Shown: positions 25,651 to 26,312 of the stretch, piece by piece
Layout of the letters: each line of letters begins with the position of its first letter
Position numbering within the stretch: position 1 is the first letter of the stretch
NCBI GenBank assembly: GCA_019649035.1
Contig: BMAT01014014.1
Location: forward strand, 109,914-136,225
Direction of reading: 5' to 3'
Length of the DNA stretch: 26,312 bases
Source: Elysia marginata
Taxonomy: Eukaryota; Mollusca; Gastropoda; Plakobranchidae
Translations under genes and position numbers: made by a program
Notes under the pieces: generated by a model
Told to the model about the DNA's origin: nothing
Databases searched by the model: none
The model's input: only the letters and a program-made list of their open reading frames with translations

Positions 25651-26001
25651 CTAAACTCTTGAAGATTTGGAGGTTTTTTGCTTATGAGTGTAGTCTCTTT
25701 TGCTGGCATTTGAGATTGAAGTCTGTGGTGTCTCATTTGTCGAAAGTTGTTCTGTTTGGATTATGAGTTCGTGTTGTGAAGGGGCCCCTTTTTTGTTTGG
25801 TTGTTTTTTTTTATCTTTGGAATTTTTTTTGTAAGAGTTGGTCGAATTGAGTTGTTTTGGTTTCTCCTGTTTCTCTTTGGGTTTGGTTCCTGTTGCCACG
25901 AATTGGGTCTCCAGTTGTTTATTGTGAGTTTCTTTCAGATAATTTAGTGTTATTTGGAGTTTTGTTCTTGAGATGTCGGAATTTTTGGAAAAAGCGTTCA
26001 C
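25651..26001 (-). CDS. Unrecognised Lys/Asn/Gln/Ser-rich reading frame, probably not a gene
   Basis: 116 codons, opening with GTG directly after an in-frame TAA, no ATG start and no cysteine. Composition is Lys/Thr/Ser/Gln/Asn-rich, which follows from the G+T-rich + strand. A second minus-strand frame (about 26135-25930) overlaps it in another phase and is also open, suggesting either a composition effect or a decayed exon or retroelement ORF1. No motif recognised. Confidence 0.15.
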   Translation of the reverse strand: MNAFSKNSDISRTKLQITLNYLKETHNKQLETQFVATGTKPKEKQEKPKQLNSTNSYKKNSKDKKKQPNKKGAPSQHELIIQTEQLSTNETPQTSISNASKRDYTHKQKTSKSSRV

Positions 26002-26312
26002 TTAATCTGCTATAGTTCATACTTGACACACAAAGGCGTCTTGATGGTAGCTCTGTTCTAATTTTGTTTGGTTTTGAAGTGTCATCTTTTTTTTCTCTTT
26101 TTTTAACTAAAACAAATAATGAGATAATCTTCAGTTAACCTATGTGTACAATTAAAGAATTTTACGTAGATGTTTAAGAAGGCTTAATTTTGTAAAGAAA
26201 TATAAACAATGAAGACTGCTTTGCTAAAATTTTTCTCTTTAGCTCTAAAAATGTCCCATGATTAACAATACAATGGTATGTGGATAGAATAAAATATAAT
26301 CTTGCCAAAATT
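26002..26312. other. Window end, nothing recognised
   Basis: AT-rich sequence with no feature I can support beyond a minus-strand frame (about 26135-25930) mentioned under the previous entry. Confidence 0.5.

Noticed and set aside
1..26312. CRISPR array, prokaryotic operon or phage island
   Set aside because: Spliceosomal introns, SINE/LINE elements and microsatellites show animal nuclear DNA; no regularly spaced repeat-spacer structure exists.

Overview
The window is eukaryotic, AT-rich genomic DNA dominated by one complete, intron-rich gene on the + strand. The gene encodes a pyridoxal-phosphate (PLP) dependent group II amino acid decarboxylase, which I identify as histidine decarboxylase (HDC), the histamine-synthesising enzyme. 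Fifteen coding exons with GT..AG borders can be joined between 6125 and 19303. They give one uninterrupted frame of 1872 nt (623 codons plus TAA). Residues that can be placed by homology are H191 (PLP ring stacking), D270 (PLP pyridine nitrogen), K302 (Schiff base), Y331 (catalytic loop) and S351. S351 is the position where animal HDC carries Ser and DOPA decarboxylase carries Gly. It is the main reason for calling HDC rather than DDC.

The organism is an invertebrate animal. Small exons in introns of about 0.4-1.4 kb, abundant (CT)n, (ATT)n, (ACT)n and (GAT)n microsatellites, tRNA-derived SINEs and a CR1/L2-like LINE relic fit a mollusc, possibly a gastropod. That assignment is inference, not something the sequence proves.

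Layout. 1-6055: non-coding 5' flank (or a long 5' intron) with CT tracts, ATT tracts, a tandemly duplicated ACT/ATT block and a short relic of a non-LTR retrotransposon C-terminus. 5994-6124: candidate promoter or 5'UTR segment with an E-box, two TGTCATTA motifs, a TATA-like element and a competing splice acceptor. 6125-19303: HDC. Its introns hold a GA-rich tract (intron 1), a CT tract (intron 2), a degraded SINE (intron 3), a GAT array and a 44-bp tandem repeat (intron 4), one copy of a dispersed repeat (intron 7), a CT/GT tract (intron 10) and a SINE with perfect 13-bp target-site duplications (intron 14). 19304 to about 19870: 3'UTR with an AATAAA at 19846. 19870-22474: non-coding, with an ATT/GTT microsatellite and the second copy of the dispersed repeat. 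22475 to about 23800: decayed CR1/L2-type LINE. 23801-26312: no recognisable gene, only an unrecognised Lys-rich minus-strand reading frame.

I do not see an undescribed multi-gene system here. The observations most worth checking are the HDC specificity residue next to a DDC-like phosphate-binding segment, the unusual Q/N-rich C-terminal tail, complementary GA and CT tracts flanking the in-frame exon 2, and the 33-nt in-frame microexon 6.
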